Assembly (NCBI RefSeq): GCF_003057745.1
Contig: NZ_QBJD02000001.1
Coordinates: 372,001 to 436,000 of the forward strand
DNA length: 64,000 nucleotides
Direction of reading: 5' to 3'
DNA from: Enterobacter sp. RIT418
GTDB lineage: Bacteria; Pseudomonadota; Gammaproteobacteria; Enterobacterales; Enterobacteriaceae
The position numbers and the translations under genes are program-made. Under the pieces are notes generated by a model. It made no database searches and had not been told where the DNA came from. It saw only the letters and a program-made list of their open reading frames with translations. The stretch's first letter is position 1; the number at the start of each line of letters is the position of its first letter. Shown one piece after another: positions 9,565 through 19,805 of this stretch.

Positions 9565-9999
9565 TTGGAATCGCCATTAGGTTCTGATCTGGCAAGGTTG
9601 GTACGCATCTGGCGTGCTCTGATTGACCATCGCCTGAAACCTCTGGAACTCACGCAGACGCATTGGGTCACGCTGCACAACATTCACCAGCTGCCGCCCG
9701 AGCAGTCGCAGATTCAGCTGGCAAAAGCGATAGGCATCGAGCAGCCTTCGCTGGTGCGTACGCTCGACCAGCTTGAGGAGAAAGGGCTCATCTCCCGGCA
9801 AACCTGCGCCAGCGATCGTCGCGCCAAGCGGATTAAGCTTACGGAAAAAGCGGAACCGATCATCACCGAAATGGAAACGGTGATCAGCAAGACGCGAGGG
9901 GAGATCCTTGCGGGAATTTCTCCTGCTGAACTTGAGATGCTCATCGGGCTTATCGCGCGTCTTGAGCAAAATATTCACGAACTGCAGGCTCGTGACTAG
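9565..9999 (+). CDS. slyA: MarR-family transcription regulator SlyA
   Basis: A 144-residue winged-helix regulator that counters H-NS silencing at virulence, envelope and haemolysin genes and responds to small aromatic ligands. The recognition region [21 protein letters not shown] (about residues 58-78) and the wing [13 protein letters not shown] are intact. The start is taken as TTG at 9565: AAGGAG at 9553-9558 is six bases from it but touches the ATG at 9559, which would be too close. E. coli slyA also starts with TTG. Transcription is likely self-regulated through the box at 9537-9548. Confidence 0.95.
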   Translation: MESPLGSDLARLVRIWRALIDHRLKPLELTQTHWVTLHNIHQLPPEQSQIQLAKAIGIEQPSLVRTLDQLEEKGLISRQTCASDRRAKRIKLTEKAEPIITEMETVISKTRGEILAGISPAELEMLIGLIARLEQNIHELQARD

Positions 10000-10006
10000 C
10001 AGTATT

Positions 10007-10038
10007 GAAAAAGGCCTTGCACCCGCAAGGCCTTTTGT
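10007..10038. terminator. Bidirectional terminator between slyA and the diguanylate cyclase gene
   Basis: AAGGCCTTGC (10011-10020) and its exact complement (10025-10034) form a 10-bp stem with an ACCC loop. A T run follows on the plus strand and an A run precedes it, so it can end transcription from both convergent genes. Confidence 0.85.
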
Positions 10039-11399
10039 TAGTGAAAGACCACGACCCGGTTTCGCCCCGTTTCTTTGGCCTCATACATTGCTTTGTCCGC
10101 ACACTCCACGCACCCTTCAGGTGACATCGCGCCTGACTCTGCGGTGAACACCCCCATACTGATGGTGATCGTCTCCGGCAGTTGACCGCCGCTGCTGGCC
10201 TTGTCAAAGCTGCTCAGATGCAGGCGGATACGCTCAGCCACCTGCCTCGCCGCGTCGGACGGCGTGTTAGCCAGCATCAGTACAAACTCCTCGCCGCCGA
10301 TGCGCGCAGCAATGTCATGCGGGCGCACGGAGTCCATTAACAGATTGGCGACAAACATTAATACCTTGTCGCCCTGCAAATGTCCGTAGCAATCGTTAAT
10401 GCGCTTGAAACGATCCAGGTCGCTCACAATTACGGAGACAGGATGGTTAGCGTTTGCCTTCGTCAGCGCCTGGGTTAACGATTCATAAAAATAGCTGCGG
10501 TTATAGAGCCGCGTGAGCGGATCGCGAATAGAGTTCTGGTATGACTGTTGATATTTTAACGTAGATGCGCGATAGAGATTGAATACATCATAGAGCAGCA
10601 CAAAAATAATCAATAACGTTGCCACGGTTTCAAATAAACGGGCGCGATACCAGGAAAAATCTTCTGCGTGCCCGCCAAATAACAGCATGGTCAACGTCAC
10701 GATATAACAGACGCATAAAAAATTACCGGCGTGCCAGAACAGATCGCGCACGCGCGTAATAATCATCAGGGCTAACAGGGTGCCCGTCCAGAGGATAATT
10801 AATATGATATTAATGACCTGACTCCAGAGCGTCATAAACTGCAGCGTTTCATTGTCGATCAGGTCAACCCTGAATAAGGGAGATTTGCTGGAGTACAGCC
10901 AGGCCAGCGTCACTATGCTGGCGGTAAACAGTACCACGCCCGAGACAACGGCGACATGGAACATCTTTGAGAGCGGACGATGGCGCAGCGTGTAGAGTAC
11001 GGATGACGCCGTGAACAGGACGGACATCAGTAGGTGGCGGAACGAGAAAAAAACCATTGCGTCGTTGTAGTTAATCGCGTCACGCTTGTAGTAATGCAGC
11101 CAGGCCGGGAAGCTGGAAAGTGTTCCCACCATCAGCAATGCCGAACCGACGAATGCAAATGCAATGGCGATCAGATAAAGACGTCTTCTGTCGCATCCGT
11201 ATCTCATTACCATAAAACAGGCAATAAACAGATGAAATACCAGTAAAAAAATCGTCAGCGTTGGGAAAAGTAATGGTGAAAATGAAGGTACCCACTCGGC
11301 GAGTTTTAAATACAAGGCGTTCAAAATACCAATAACCAGTATGCAGCCCATGCAGAAGCAAACATAGCGGTTCTTAATATAGCGATTAATCAATATCAT
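10038..11399 (-). CDS. Membrane-bound diguanylate cyclase (GGDEF)
   Basis: A 453-residue protein with about eight hydrophobic segments over residues 12-275 (a MASE-type membrane sensor region), then a GGDEF domain (about 290-450). The active site GGEEF is at 368-372 and an RxxD product-inhibition site (Arg359/Asp362) lies just before it, so it should make c-di-GMP from two GTP and be feedback-inhibited. The membrane input is not recognisable; MASE4-like is a guess. It is inserted between slyA and slyB, which are neighbours in E. coli, so it is an accessory gene of this lineage. It has an AT-rich upstream region of about 220 nt. Confidence 0.88.
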   Translation of the reverse strand: MILINRYIKNRYVCFCMGCILVIGILNALYLKLAEWVPSFSPLLFPTLTIFLLVFHLFIACFMVMRYGCDRRRLYLIAIAFAFVGSALLMVGTLSSFPAWLHYYKRDAINYNDAMVFFSFRHLLMSVLFTASSVLYTLRHRPLSKMFHVAVVSGVVLFTASIVTLAWLYSSKSPLFRVDLIDNETLQFMTLWSQVINIILIILWTGTLLALMIITRVRDLFWHAGNFLCVCYIVTLTMLLFGGHAEDFSWYRARLFETVATLLIIFVLLYDVFNLYRASTLKYQQSYQNSIRDPLTRLYNRSYFYESLTQALTKANANHPVSVIVSDLDRFKRINDCYGHLQGDKVLMFVANLLMDSVRPHDIAARIGGEEFVLMLANTPSDAARQVAERIRLHLSSFDKASSGGQLPETITISMGVFTAESGAMSPEGCVECADKAMYEAKETGRNRVVVFH

Positions 11400-11583
11400 A
11401 GGTGTTTTGTAACAAAATAAATTTAATTCATCATTTTTGACATTGTGCGAAGTTTACCAATTTAAAAACGGGATGTTTTGCGCAGAAACAATATATAGGG
11501 CTTATGCCGGAAGTATTATGGGCTTAGATATAAATGGCGTGAATGTATTTGGTGGGGTTATATATTTGAATGATGAATACAAT

Positions 11584-11613
11584 AAAAGGTGTAGCCAAAA
11601 GGCTACACCTTTT
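11584..11613 (-). terminator. Terminator after slyB
   Basis: AAAAGGTGTAGCC (11584-11596) and its exact complement (11601-11613) form a 13-bp stem with an AAAA loop, flanked by A and T tracts. It starts 5 nt past the slyB stop and could work in both directions. Confidence 0.88.
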
Positions 11614-11618
11614 AAACA

Positions 11619-12086
11619 TTAACGCGGAGAAACGGTAACCTGGCTACCGTTGCTGGCAAGCACGACGCGCTGACCGGCGGAGAAGCGGGTGTTGCCCTGT
11701 TTCTGCACAACCATAATGGTGCTGCCGTCGTCCTTACGGATTTCCAGCTCTACGCCCTGAGTTTTGTTCATTGCACCCTGAACGCCCTGACCGGCTACGC
11801 CACCAGCAACCGCGCCAGCCGCGGTAGCCAGCGAACGGCCCGTGCCGCCCCCGATAGTGTTCCCCAGGAAGCCACCCAGCACTGCACCGCCAATAGCGCC
11901 AACGACGTTGCTATCATCACCACCCTGGATTTGAACAGGACGTGCATTAACAATCGTACCGTAAGTAACGTTCTGAACCTGTTTAGCTTCAGACGCGCTG
12001 TATACGTCGCCAGAAAGAGAGCTGTCATTAACGCAGCCCGCCAGTGTTAAACCAATCAGTGAAACGCCCAGTACACGTAAAATCAT
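11619..12086 (-). CDS. slyB: Outer-membrane lipoprotein SlyB
   Basis: A 155-residue lipoprotein with signal peptide and lipobox LTLAGC (lipidated Cys17), a glycine-zipper stretch (about residues 60-100, rich in GGAVLGGFLGNTIGGGTG) and a C-terminal SH3-like part. In related bacteria it belongs to the PhoP regulon and stabilises outer-membrane proteins under envelope stress. The ATG at 12086 gives the usual 155-residue protein; an upstream in-frame ATG adds 13 residues that would spoil the signal peptide. No convincing PhoP box was found by eye. It is divergent from anmK. Confidence 0.95.
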   Translation of the reverse strand: MILRVLGVSLIGLTLAGCVNDSSLSGDVYSASEAKQVQNVTYGTIVNARPVQIQGGDDSNVVGAIGGAVLGGFLGNTIGGGTGRSLATAAGAVAGGVAGQGVQGAMNKTQGVELEIRKDDGSTIMVVQKQGNTRFSAGQRVVLASNGSQVTVSPR

Positions 12087-12213
12087 TTGAATCTCCTGTT
12101 CACCAAAAACGCCCGCGTCGGGCATCCGTCATGGCTAAATTATATGGCATAAAAAGCCATCATTCCCATCTTTGCACTACCAATAGGAAAATTGTACTTG
12201 AATTTCACTTAAC

Positions 12214-12233
12214 GGCGCATCAACAAATGCGCC
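12214..12233. other. Perfect inverted repeat in the slyB/anmK gap
   Basis: GGCGCAT (12214-12220) and ATGCGCC (12227-12233) flank CAACAA between the divergent genes slyB and anmK. It could be an operator or a leader hairpin. No regulator is recognised. Confidence 0.35.
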
Positions 12234-12341
12234 TCTGTGGTACATCCCTGAGATTGTTAAAAATTATTATTGGCGCATAGCAAAGCACCGCTGTTTATGG
12301 TGGAGTGTCTATCCTTAGCCCACATAACGTAAGGAAAGCGC

Positions 12342-13466
12342 ATGAAATCGGGTCGCTATATCGGTGTGATGTCAGGCACCAGCCTTGATGGCGTTGATGT
12401 TGTTCTGGCCGCAATTGATGAAACCATGGTGGCACAGCAGGCGAGCCTGACCTGGCCGATCCCCGTCTCGCTGAAAGAAGATATTTTGAATATCTGTCAG
12501 GGGCAGCAGTTAACGCTTTCGCAGCTTGGGCAGCTGGACGTGCGGTTGGGCGCATTGTTCGCCGATGCGGTACAGGCGCTGATGGACCGGGAAAAGCTGA
12601 AGCCGCAGGATATCGTGGCGATTGGATGCCACGGTCAAACGGTCTGGCATGAGCCGACCGGTGAAGCCCCGCATACGATGCAAATTGGCGATAATAATCA
12701 GATTGTGGCGAAGACGGGCGTGACGGTGGTAGGCGATTTTCGTCGTCGCGACATTGCGCTTGGCGGGCAGGGCGCGCCGCTGGTGCCCGCGTTTCATCAG
12801 GCGCTGCTGGCACACCCGACGGAGCGTCGCATGGTGCTTAATATCGGCGGGATTGCGAACCTGTCCATGCTCATCCCAGGACAGCCGGTGCGCGGCTACG
12901 ATACCGGGCCGGGCAATATGCTGATGGACGCCTGGATCTGGCGTCAGTGCGGTAAGCCCTACGATAAGGATGCACGCTGGGCCAGCGAAGGAAAAGTCAT
13001 TCTGCCGCTGCTTCAGTCCATGCTGAGCGATCCTTATTTCGCGGAGCCCGCACCGAAAAGCACCGGGCGCGAGTACTTCAACTACGCCTGGCTTGAGCGC
13101 CAGCTGCAGCCGTTCCCGGCCCTGGCGGCACGGGACGTTCAGGCTACTTTGGCGGAGTTAACGGCCGTGTCCATTTCAGAGCAGGTGCTGCTGAGCGGCG
13201 GGTGCGAGCGTCTGCTGGTCTGCGGCGGGGGTAGTCGAAACCCGCTGGTGATGGCGCGTCTGGCAGCGCTGTTGCCGGGGACTGAAGTCACCATCACGGA
13301 TGAAGCCGGGATCAGCGGTGACGATATGGAAGCGTTGGCCTTTGCCTGGCTCGCCTGGCGGACCGTTGCGGGATTACCGGGCAATTTGCCCTCGGTGACC
13401 GGCGCGCGTGAGGCAAGCGTTCTTGGAGCAATATTCCCGGCGAACCCGCGACATAATCAGAGTTAA
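12342..13466 (+). CDS. anmK: Anhydro-N-acetylmuramic acid kinase
   Basis: A 374-residue sugar kinase of the ASKHA fold. It phosphorylates and opens 1,6-anhydro-MurNAc from murein turnover to give MurNAc-6-phosphate for recycling. The N-terminal ATP loop [15 protein letters not shown] (residues about 7-21) and the catalytic region with [22 protein letters not shown] (about 128-149) are clear. AAGGAAAG provides the ribosome site. The downstream gene mliC is on the same strand; in E. coli this pair is also adjacent. Confidence 0.96.
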   Translation: MKSGRYIGVMSGTSLDGVDVVLAAIDETMVAQQASLTWPIPVSLKEDILNICQGQQLTLSQLGQLDVRLGALFADAVQALMDREKLKPQDIVAIGCHGQTVWHEPTGEAPHTMQIGDNNQIVAKTGVTVVGDFRRRDIALGGQGAPLVPAFHQALLAHPTERRMVLNIGGIANLSMLIPGQPVRGYDTGPGNMLMDAWIWRQCGKPYDKDARWASEGKVILPLLQSMLSDPYFAEPAPKSTGREYFNYAWLERQLQPFPALAARDVQATLAELTAVSISEQVLLSGGCERLLVCGGGSRNPLVMARLAALLPGTEVTITDEAGISGDDMEALAFAWLAWRTVAGLPGNLPSVTGAREASVLGAIFPANPRHNQS

Positions 13467-13560
13467 CTGACATTCAGCCTAATGCGAAGTCGTTACTATG
13501 GAAGAGAAACGGGAGGGCAGCCATGTCCTCCAGGACCAGGAAAGTCTTTGGAACACGCCC

Positions 13561-13884
13561 ATGAAAAAATATCTTCTTATCGCACTCCCTTTATTGCTGT
13601 CCGGGTGCAGCGCCTACAATCAGCTCGTTGAGCGCATGCAGACCGATACGCTGGAGTATCGCTGCGATGAAAAACCGTTGACCGTTAAGATCAATAACCC
13701 GCGCCAGGAAGCAAGCTTCGTATACGACAATAAATTGCTCACCCTGAAGCAGGGCATGTCGGCCTCCGGCGCGCGCTACACGGACGGGATCTACGTCTTT
13801 TGGTCAAAAGGTGACGAAGCCACGGTGTATAAACGCGACAACATCGTGCTGAACAATTGCCATCTCGAAAATCCGAAGCGTTGA
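13561..13884 (+). CDS. mliC: Membrane-bound C-type lysozyme inhibitor
   Basis: A 107-residue lipoprotein with signal peptide and lipobox LLLSGC (Cys17), then the MliC beta-barrel (DUF/COG3895) including the inhibitory loops [10 protein letters not shown] and [14 protein letters not shown]. It protects murein from host C-type lysozyme at the outer membrane. The ATG at 13561 is chosen because an upstream ATG at 13498 adds 21 hydrophilic residues before the signal peptide. It lies between anmK and pdxH, all on one strand. Confidence 0.93.
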   Translation: MKKYLLIALPLLLSGCSAYNQLVERMQTDTLEYRCDEKPLTVKINNPRQEASFVYDNKLLTLKQGMSASGARYTDGIYVFWSKGDEATVYKRDNIVLNNCHLENPKR

Positions 13885-13941
13885 GATTTTCACAGGGGCG
13901 GCGCACAATAGCGCCACCCAATGTCTATTTCAGCTAACGCC

Positions 13942-14598
13942 ATGTCAGATAACGACGAACTGCAGCAAATTGCGCACCTGCGCCGTGAATACACCAAGGG
14001 CGGTCTGCGCCGCCAGGATCTTCCCGCCGAACCGCTGGTGCTTTTTGAACGCTGGCTGAAACAGGCCTGCGAAGCGAAGCTTGCCGATCCTACGGCGATG
14101 GTTGTCGCGACGGTTGATGAAAACGGCCAGCCCTATCAGCGCATCGTGCTGCTCAAGCATTATGATGAAAAAGGGCTGGTGTTCTACACCAACCTCGGCA
14201 GCCGCAAGGCCCACCACCTGGAAAATAACCCGCGCATTAGCCTGCTTTTTCCGTGGCATATGCTGGAACGCCAGGTGATGGTGACAGGCAAGGCAGAACG
14301 GCTCTCCACGCTGGAAGTGGTTAAATATTTCCACAGCCGTCCGCGCGACAGCCAGATTGGCGCCTGGGTTTCAAAACAGTCCAGCCGAATTTCCGCTCGC
14401 GGCGTGCTCGAAAGTAAATTCCTCGAGCTCAAGCAGAAGTTCCAACAGGGAGAGGTGCCGCTGCCGAGCTTCTGGGGCGGATTCCGCATCCCCATTGAGC
14501 AGATGGAGTTCTGGCAGGGAGGCGAGCATCGCCTTCATGACCGCTTTTTATACCAGCGCGAGGACGGCGGCTGGAAAATCGACAGACTGGCACCCTAA
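13942..14598 (+). CDS. pdxH: Pyridoxine/pyridoxamine 5'-phosphate oxidase
   Basis: A 218-residue FMN-dependent oxidase that makes pyridoxal 5'-phosphate from PNP or PMP, the last step of vitamin B6 synthesis and salvage. The FMN-binding segments [32 protein letters not shown] (about residues 67-98) and the C-terminal [17 protein letters not shown] are conserved. The ATG at 13942 gives the E. coli-like [17 protein letters not shown] start. An ATG seven codons upstream (13921) cannot be excluded, and neither has a strong ribosome site. pdxY lies after tyrS, so B6 genes flank the synthetase. Confidence 0.95.
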   Translation: MSDNDELQQIAHLRREYTKGGLRRQDLPAEPLVLFERWLKQACEAKLADPTAMVVATVDENGQPYQRIVLLKHYDEKGLVFYTNLGSRKAHHLENNPRISLLFPWHMLERQVMVTGKAERLSTLEVVKYFHSRPRDSQIGAWVSKQSSRISARGVLESKFLELKQKFQQGEVPLPSFWGGFRIPIEQMEFWQGGEHRLHDRFLYQREDGGWKIDRLAP

Positions 14599-14618
14599 TC
14601 CCCGAAATTTGTTGTGTT

Positions 14619-14650
14619 AAGCGCTAGCGCTACGTGCGCCAGCGCTTTAT
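14619..14650 (+). terminator. Hairpin after pdxH
   Basis: A 12-bp stem with one mismatch (14619-14630 with 14636-14647, loop TACGT) followed by TATTC. It separates pdxH from tyrS, though the T run is weak. Confidence 0.55.
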
Positions 14651-14723
14651 TCTATGTTCCTTTCGCACCAGGCGAAAAGTCGTGTACCGGCAAAGGTGCA
14701 GTCGTTTATACATGGAGAATTTG

Positions 14724-15998
14724 ATGGCAAGCAGTAACTTGATTAAACAATTGCAAGAGCGGGGCCTCGTGGCCCAGGTGACGGACGAAGAAGCGTTAGC
14801 AGAGCGACTGGCGCAAGGCCCGATCGCGCTCTATTGCGGCTTCGATCCCACCGCTGACAGCTTGCACTTGGGGCATCTTGTTCCATTGTTGTGCCTGAAA
14901 CGCTTCCAGCAGGCGGGCCATAAGCCTGTCGCACTGGTCGGCGGCGCTACCGGTCTGATTGGTGACCCAAGCTTCAAAGCCGCCGAGCGTAAACTGAACA
15001 CCGAAGACACCGTGCAGGAGTGGGTGGATAAGATCCGCAAACAGGTTGCGCCTTTCCTCGACTTCAACTGCGGCGATAACGCTGCCATTGCCGCGAACAA
15101 CTACGACTGGTTTGGCGGCATGAACGTGCTGACCTTCCTGCGCGACATCGGCAAGCACTTCTCCGTTAACCAGATGATTAACAAAGAAGCCGTGAAGCAG
15201 CGCCTGAACCGCGACGACCAGGGGATCTCCTTTACCGAGTTCTCCTATAACCTGCTGCAGGGCTATGACTTTGCCTGCCTGAACAAGCTGCACGGCGTTT
15301 CCCTGCAGATTGGCGGTTCTGACCAGTGGGGCAACATCACCTCCGGTATCGATCTGACCCGTCGCCTGCACCAGAACCAGGTCTTTGGCCTGACCGTTCC
15401 GCTGATCACCAAAGCGGACGGTACCAAGTTTGGTAAAACTGAAGGCGGCGCGGTTTGGCTCGATCCAAAGAAAACCAGCCCGTACAAATTCTACCAGTTC
15501 TGGATCAACACCGCGGACGCCGACGTTTACCGCTTCCTGAAGTTCTTCACCTTCATGGACATTGAAGCCATCAATGCCCTGGAAGAAGAAGACAAAAACA
15601 GCGGTAAAGCGCCTCGTGCTCAGTACGTGCTGGCAGACGAAGTGACCAAACTGGTTCACGGCGAAGAAGGCCTGGCGGCAGCAAAGCGCATTACCGCAAG
15701 CCTGTTTAACGGCACGCTGAGCGACCTGAGCGAAGAAGATTTCGAGCAGCTGGCGCAGGACGGCGTGCCGATGGTCGAGATGGAAAAAGGTGCCGACCTG
15801 ATGCAGGCGCTGGTGGACTCCGAACTCCAGCCTTCCCGCGGCCAGGCGCGTAAAACAATCGCTTCGAACGCGATCACCATTAACGGTGAAAAGCAGGCCG
15901 ACCCGGAATATACCTTCGCTGACAGCGATCGCCTGTATGGCCGCTACACGCTGCTGCGTCGCGGTAAGAAAAACTACTGTCTGGTTTGCTGGAAGTAA
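14724..15998 (+). CDS. tyrS: Tyrosyl-tRNA synthetase
   Basis: A 424-residue class I aminoacyl-tRNA synthetase charging tRNA-Tyr. The HIGH-type motif appears as HLGHL (in [12 protein letters not shown], about residues 45-56) and the KMSKS-type motif as KFGKT (about 235-239). A C-terminal S4-like RNA-binding domain includes [19 protein letters not shown]. The start is the ATG at 14724 ([15 protein letters not shown]), with GGAG at 14714-14717; the longer upstream reading has no ribosome site. A strong terminator follows at 16011. Confidence 0.97.
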   Translation: MASSNLIKQLQERGLVAQVTDEEALAERLAQGPIALYCGFDPTADSLHLGHLVPLLCLKRFQQAGHKPVALVGGATGLIGDPSFKAAERKLNTEDTVQEWVDKIRKQVAPFLDFNCGDNAAIAANNYDWFGGMNVLTFLRDIGKHFSVNQMINKEAVKQRLNRDDQGISFTEFSYNLLQGYDFACLNKLHGVSLQIGGSDQWGNITSGIDLTRRLHQNQVFGLTVPLITKADGTKFGKTEGGAVWLDPKKTSPYKFYQFWINTADADVYRFLKFFTFMDIEAINALEEEDKNSGKAPRAQYVLADEVTKLVHGEEGLAAAKRITASLFNGTLSDLSEEDFEQLAQDGVPMVEMEKGADLMQALVDSELQPSRGQARKTIASNAITINGEKQADPEYTFADSDRLYGRYTLLRRGKKNYCLVCWK

Positions 15999-16010
15999 GT
16001 CAACGTAGCC

Positions 16011-16037
16011 AGGGGCGTGGGAAACCACGCCCCTTTT
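16011..16037 (+). terminator. Terminator after tyrS
   Basis: AGGGGCGTGG (16011-16020) pairs exactly with 16025-16034 across a GAAA tetraloop and is followed by a T run. It lies 12 nt past the tyrS stop, so pdxY probably depends on readthrough or its own promoter. Confidence 0.88.
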
Positions 16038-16064
16038 GTATTTTCAGGGTGTGGTAAGCAAAAA

Positions 16065-16925
16065 ATGAAGAATATTCTCGCCATCCAGTCCCATGTTGTT
16101 TTTGGGCATGCTGGCAATAGCGCAGCGGAATTTCCCATGCGCCGCCTCGGTGCCAACGTCTGGCCCCTCAATACGGTACAGTTCTCTAACCATACGCAAT
16201 ACGGAAAATGGACCGGCTGCGTTATGCCGCCATCTCATCTCACGGAGATTGTGCAGGGCATTGCGGATATCGATCAGCTTAAGCGCTGCGACGCGGTGCT
16301 GAGCGGCTACCTCGGCTCGGCGGAGCAGGGCGAACATATCCTGGGCATCGTTCGTCAGGTGAAAGCGGCAAATCCTGCGGCCAAGTTTTTTTGTGACCCG
16401 GTGATGGGCCACCCGGAGAAGGGCTGCATCGTGGCGCCCGGCGTGGCGGAGTTCCACGTTCGTCATGCGCTTCCTGCGAGCGATATTATCGCGCCGAACC
16501 TGATTGAGCTGGAAATTCTCTGTGAGCACCCGGTCAACAGCGTAGAGGAGGCCGTAAGCGCCTCTCGCGAGCTTATCGCGCAGGGGCCCGAAATTGTGCT
16601 GGTCAAGCACCTGGCGCGCGCAGGGCTGAGCCAGGACCGTTTTGAGATGCTGCTGGTGACCAAAAGCGAAGCGTGGCACATTAGCCGCCCGCTGGTTGAT
16701 TTTGGCACCCGTCAGCCGGTTGGCGTGGGCGATGTCACCAGCGGCCTGCTGCTGGTCAAGCTGCTGCAGGGCGCAACCCTGCGCGACGCGCTTGAGCACG
16801 TGACTGCGGCAGTGTATGAAATTATGATTGCAACGAAAGACATGCAGGAATACGAACTGCAGGTGGTGGCGGCGCAGGATCGTATTGCGAAGCCGGAACA
16901 CTACTTTAGCGCGACGCAGCGTTAA
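16065..16925 (+). CDS. pdxY: Pyridoxal kinase PdxY
   Basis: A 286-residue ribokinase-fold kinase of B6 salvage that phosphorylates pyridoxal. Motifs include the N-terminal [21 protein letters not shown] substrate-binding segment and the catalytic [11 protein letters not shown] near residue 222, whose Asp acts as base. The ATG at 16065 gives the normal length; an upstream ATG would begin inside the tyrS terminator. It is convergent with gstA across a REP-containing gap. Confidence 0.96.
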   Translation: MKNILAIQSHVVFGHAGNSAAEFPMRRLGANVWPLNTVQFSNHTQYGKWTGCVMPPSHLTEIVQGIADIDQLKRCDAVLSGYLGSAEQGEHILGIVRQVKAANPAAKFFCDPVMGHPEKGCIVAPGVAEFHVRHALPASDIIAPNLIELEILCEHPVNSVEEAVSASRELIAQGPEIVLVKHLARAGLSQDRFEMLLVTKSEAWHISRPLVDFGTRQPVGVGDVTSGLLLVKLLQGATLRDALEHVTAAVYEIMIATKDMQEYELQVVAAQDRIAKPEHYFSATQR

Positions 16926-16951
16926 CTCCCTCCCCGGCGCTGCGCTTGCAC

Positions 16952-16998
16952 GGGCCTACGAATGGGTAGGCCGGGTAAGCGTCAGCGCCACCCGGCAA
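16952..16998. repeat. REP element pair between pdxY and gstA
   Basis: A typical enterobacterial REP unit (GTAGGCCGGGTAAGCG at 16966, closing with CGCCACCCGGC near 16996) is preceded by an inverted half copy GGGCCTAC at 16952-16959. It lies between two convergent 3' ends, the usual place for such repeats. Confidence 0.85.
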
Positions 16999-17012
16999 TA
17001 CAGGCCGCTCGG

Positions 17013-17618
17013 TTAGTTCAAACCTTCCGCCTTCAGCGCCGCAGCAACCGCAGGGCGTGCCGCTACGCGATCCATATAAGACGCGATATGGTTTAACCCT
17101 TCCAGATTCAGCTTAACCGAACGCGCCCAGCGCAGGACGGTAAACAAATACGCATCGGCGATGGTGAATCGCGCGCCGCAGATCCACTGCTCGTCCTTCA
17201 GCGCATCGTCAACGTACTTCAGCTTTTTCTCCAGCAGCGCGCGCACGGTGGGTTTGTACTCCTCCGGCGTGTCCGGGCGGAACAGCGGCGTAAAGCCTTT
17301 ATGCAGTTCGGTTGCGATAAAGTTCAGCCACTCCAGCGTCTTATAGCGCGCTACGCTGCTGGTGGGCGCCAGCAGCTGGCGGTCAGGCACGGTGTCGGCC
17401 AGGTATTGCATAATTGCCACGCCTTCGGTCAGAAGCGTACCGTCGTCCAGCAGCAGGGCGGGCACTTGTCCTTTCGGGTTAATGGCAAAAAAGTCATCGC
17501 CGTTTTCCAGGCGTTTTTTCATCAGATCAACGCCATCAAGCGTAAAATCTTTGCCGCTGTCGCGAAGGGTAATATGGGAAGCAAGAGAGCACGCGCCCGG
17601 TTTATAGAACAGTTTCAT
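17013..17618 (-). CDS. gstA: Glutathione S-transferase GstA (beta class)
   Basis: A 201-residue bacterial beta-class GST. The N-terminal thioredoxin-fold domain starts [18 protein letters not shown] with the characteristic Cys10 that can form a mixed disulfide with glutathione, followed by the cis-Pro/glutathione-binding segment [25 protein letters not shown]. The C-terminal half is the helical domain. It conjugates glutathione to electrophiles in the cytosol. AAGGAG is well spaced from the ATG. It is downstream of dtpA on the same strand but separated by a terminator. Confidence 0.96.
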   Translation of the reverse strand: MKLFYKPGACSLASHITLRDSGKDFTLDGVDLMKKRLENGDDFFAINPKGQVPALLLDDGTLLTEGVAIMQYLADTVPDRQLLAPTSSVARYKTLEWLNFIATELHKGFTPLFRPDTPEEYKPTVRALLEKKLKYVDDALKDEQWICGARFTIADAYLFTVLRWARSVKLNLEGLNHIASYMDRVAARPAVAAALKAEGLN

Positions 17619-17670
17619 CGGTAACTCCTTTTTGCTGAGGTTCCAGCTATGTTAGTGCGCGTTCGAATAA

Positions 17671-17704
17671 AAAAAAAGCCGCTAATGCATTAGCGGCTTT
17701 CGTT
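17671..17704 (-). terminator. Terminator after dtpA
   Basis: A 26-bp perfect palindrome (17675-17700, arms AAAGCCGCTAATG and its complement) is followed on the minus strand by a run of nine or more T. It ends dtpA transcription before gstA. Confidence 0.88.
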
Positions 17705-17723
17705 CAGTCGTTTCCCGAAGACA

Positions 17724-19232
17724 TTACGCGGTAGCGGTTTCTTTCGCTTTCACGTCGTTATCGTCGTCCTGAGTCATGCGGTTCAGCTTAGGCGCAGTCA
17801 GCAGCATCAGCGCGGCGATAACCGCAGTGGCGATACCAATCTGCATAAATACGGTGCCGTACACGTTCAACGAGACCAGCGGATCGGTCACGTTTTCTGG
17901 AACCGCCATCAGGTTTGCAATCTTACCGGCGATGATAGCCGCGCCAGCGGTGGTCAAGAACCAGCTGCCCATGATGAAGCCCATCAGGCGCTGTGGAACC
18001 AGCTGCGCAACCATTGCCAGGCCCAGGCCAGAGATCATCAGCTCACCGATGGACTGCAGGGCATAGCTCAGGATCAGCCAGTTAACGGAGACAATACCCG
18101 CGTCGGTCGCGAACTTCGCACCCAGCGGCAGCACCAGGAACGCGCCGGAGCACAGCACCATGCCGATGGCGAATTTGTGCGGCATTGGCAGGCGGTCACC
18201 CATCTTGTTATAGATGGCGGCCAGAATCGGGCTACCGATCATGATCCAGAACGGGTTCAGCGCCTGATACTGCTCCGGCTCGAACGCGATACCCAGAATT
18301 GAGTGCTCAACGTTACGGATAGCGAAGAAGTTCAGCGAGGTTGGCATCTGGCTGTAGAGCACGAAGAAGACAATCGCTTCTACCATCAGGATAAATGCAA
18401 CAATCATCTTACGGCGAGCGGCACCCTTCATAGCAAAGGCTTCTTTACCAAAGATAATCACGATACCGAGTGCGACAACGCCCAGCACGGCGCGCGCGAT
18501 GCCCTGGTTGTGCAGCAGCCAGGTTGCGATAGCGACCAGCACCACTACGCCCGCGATCGTTGCCAGCAGTTTGCCCATGTGTACCGGTGCGAAGTCGGGT
18601 TTAGAACCGTAGTCTTTCACCCAGCTGCGGCAGAACAGGAAGTTCACCACGGTGATCAGCATGCCCACAAAGCTCAGCGCGAAAGCCACGCTCCAGCCGA
18701 ACTTCGCCGCCAGCCATGGCGTTGCCAGCATGGAGAAGAAGGAACCGATGTTGATGGACATGTAGTACATGGTGAATGCACCGTCCAGACGCGGATCGTC
18801 TTTGCTGTAGCAGGTAGAGAGCAGGGAAGACGGGTTGGCTTTGAACAGGCCGTTACCTACGGCGATAGTCGCCATACCCATATAAACAACCGCAGCATCG
18901 TGTCCAGACCATGCAACCAGCCCGTAGCCAATGGCCAGAACAATGGCACCTAACATAATAACGCGTTTAGTACCGAGCACTTTATCGCCCAGCCAGCCGC
19001 CGATAGCGACCAGACCGTAGACCAAAGCACTAAAGGAAGAGAACAGCGTGATGGAATCGGCTTCTGACATACCCAGCTGTTTTACCAGGTAAACCGCCAT
19101 AATCCCTTGCAGGCCGTAGTAACCAAAACGCTCCCATAACTCAATAGAGAAGATGAGATAAAACGCTTTAGGCTGTTTAAAAGCGTTCATGCTCACGCTT
19201 TCATCTGTTGGTTTATTGTTTGCAGTAGACAC
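17724..19232 (-). CDS. dtpA: Di/tripeptide:proton symporter DtpA
   Basis: A 502-residue POT/PTR-family transporter with about 14 membrane helices. The family motif ExxERFxYY appears as [10 protein letters not shown] near residues 31-40, and the second signature [18 protein letters not shown] follows. It imports di- and tripeptides with protons across the inner membrane. In E. coli the gene (formerly tppB) responds to OmpR and peptide availability. An unusually long 615-nt non-coding stretch lies upstream, with a CRP-like site 420 nt from the start. Confidence 0.95.
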   Translation of the reverse strand: MSTANNKPTDESVSMNAFKQPKAFYLIFSIELWERFGYYGLQGIMAVYLVKQLGMSEADSITLFSSFSALVYGLVAIGGWLGDKVLGTKRVIMLGAIVLAIGYGLVAWSGHDAAVVYMGMATIAVGNGLFKANPSSLLSTCYSKDDPRLDGAFTMYYMSINIGSFFSMLATPWLAAKFGWSVAFALSFVGMLITVVNFLFCRSWVKDYGSKPDFAPVHMGKLLATIAGVVVLVAIATWLLHNQGIARAVLGVVALGIVIIFGKEAFAMKGAARRKMIVAFILMVEAIVFFVLYSQMPTSLNFFAIRNVEHSILGIAFEPEQYQALNPFWIMIGSPILAAIYNKMGDRLPMPHKFAIGMVLCSGAFLVLPLGAKFATDAGIVSVNWLILSYALQSIGELMISGLGLAMVAQLVPQRLMGFIMGSWFLTTAGAAIIAGKIANLMAVPENVTDPLVSLNVYGTVFMQIGIATAVIAALMLLTAPKLNRMTQDDDNDVKAKETATA

Positions 19233-19654
19233 ATATACCTCTTTTTTTACATCCCATATTAACGGGGGTGTTCACAGCGTGATGACCGTAGTCCATCCGC
19301 CTTATAGTTATATTGGGAGGGGGAAACGGCAGGTAATGTTCACTATCCTGAACGTTCTGGCAATACGTTTGACATACTCTGTTACATATAACCATGGCGC
19401 TATAATCCACCCGTCATCTAAATGTTATTCAGCGTTAAATTTCGATGGTGGATTTTTAGCAGTTTTTTTCACTACTAAAGCCCCGGTGAAACCGCTGTAT
19501 GGCGATATCTTCTGCTCTTTGTCCTTAATGGCAGTGATATAGCCTGTATTCTGAAAAATGACTGGTCTTATCTGCGGTGCAAAATGACTTTGGACCTGTC
19601 TGGATAAAGGGTTAACGGGCTTTTGCCAACAAAAAATCAACATGACGTTATCAG

Positions 19655-19670
19655 AGTGATCTCGATCACA
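19655..19670. promoter_or_regulatory. CRP-like site upstream of dtpA
   Basis: AGTGA-TCTCGA-TCACA matches the CRP consensus TGTGA-N6-TCACA at nine of ten half-site positions. It is about 420 nt from the dtpA start codon, so it would control a distal promoter or an unannotated transcript. Confidence 0.6.
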
Positions 19671-19776
19671 TATGTATAGAAATTTTTGGTGATGAAAAAA
19701 CAATTAACCTGTTTGAGCGTTAAATAGCCGCACGATCGGGCAGTGGGTAGACGAAGCAGGCGTACAGAGTGCGGTG

Positions 19777-19805
19777 AAAAGGAAGGTTATTAGTTGGCCT
19801 TCCTT
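19777..19805 (-). terminator. Terminator after nth (end of the rsx-nth unit)
   Basis: AAGGAAGG (19779-19786) and CCTTCCTT (19798-19805) form an 8-bp stem with an 11-nt loop. On the minus strand the stem runs into TTTTC. It lies 43 nt past the nth stop. Confidence 0.65.

Noticed and set aside
11437..11622. 61-codon plus-strand reading before slyB
   Set aside because: It ends inside the slyB terminator, has no good ribosome site and resembles nothing known. The region is better explained as the diguanylate cyclase promoter.
14796..16028. 410-codon minus-strand open frame opposite tyrS
   Set aside because: Antisense shadow of the strongly conserved tyrS. There is no ribosome site and no family resemblance.
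19425..19703. 92-codon minus-strand reading in the dtpA-nth gap
   Set aside because: It begins with TTG, has no ribosome site, and its sequence shows no family features or clear helices. A non-coding role for this gap is more plausible.
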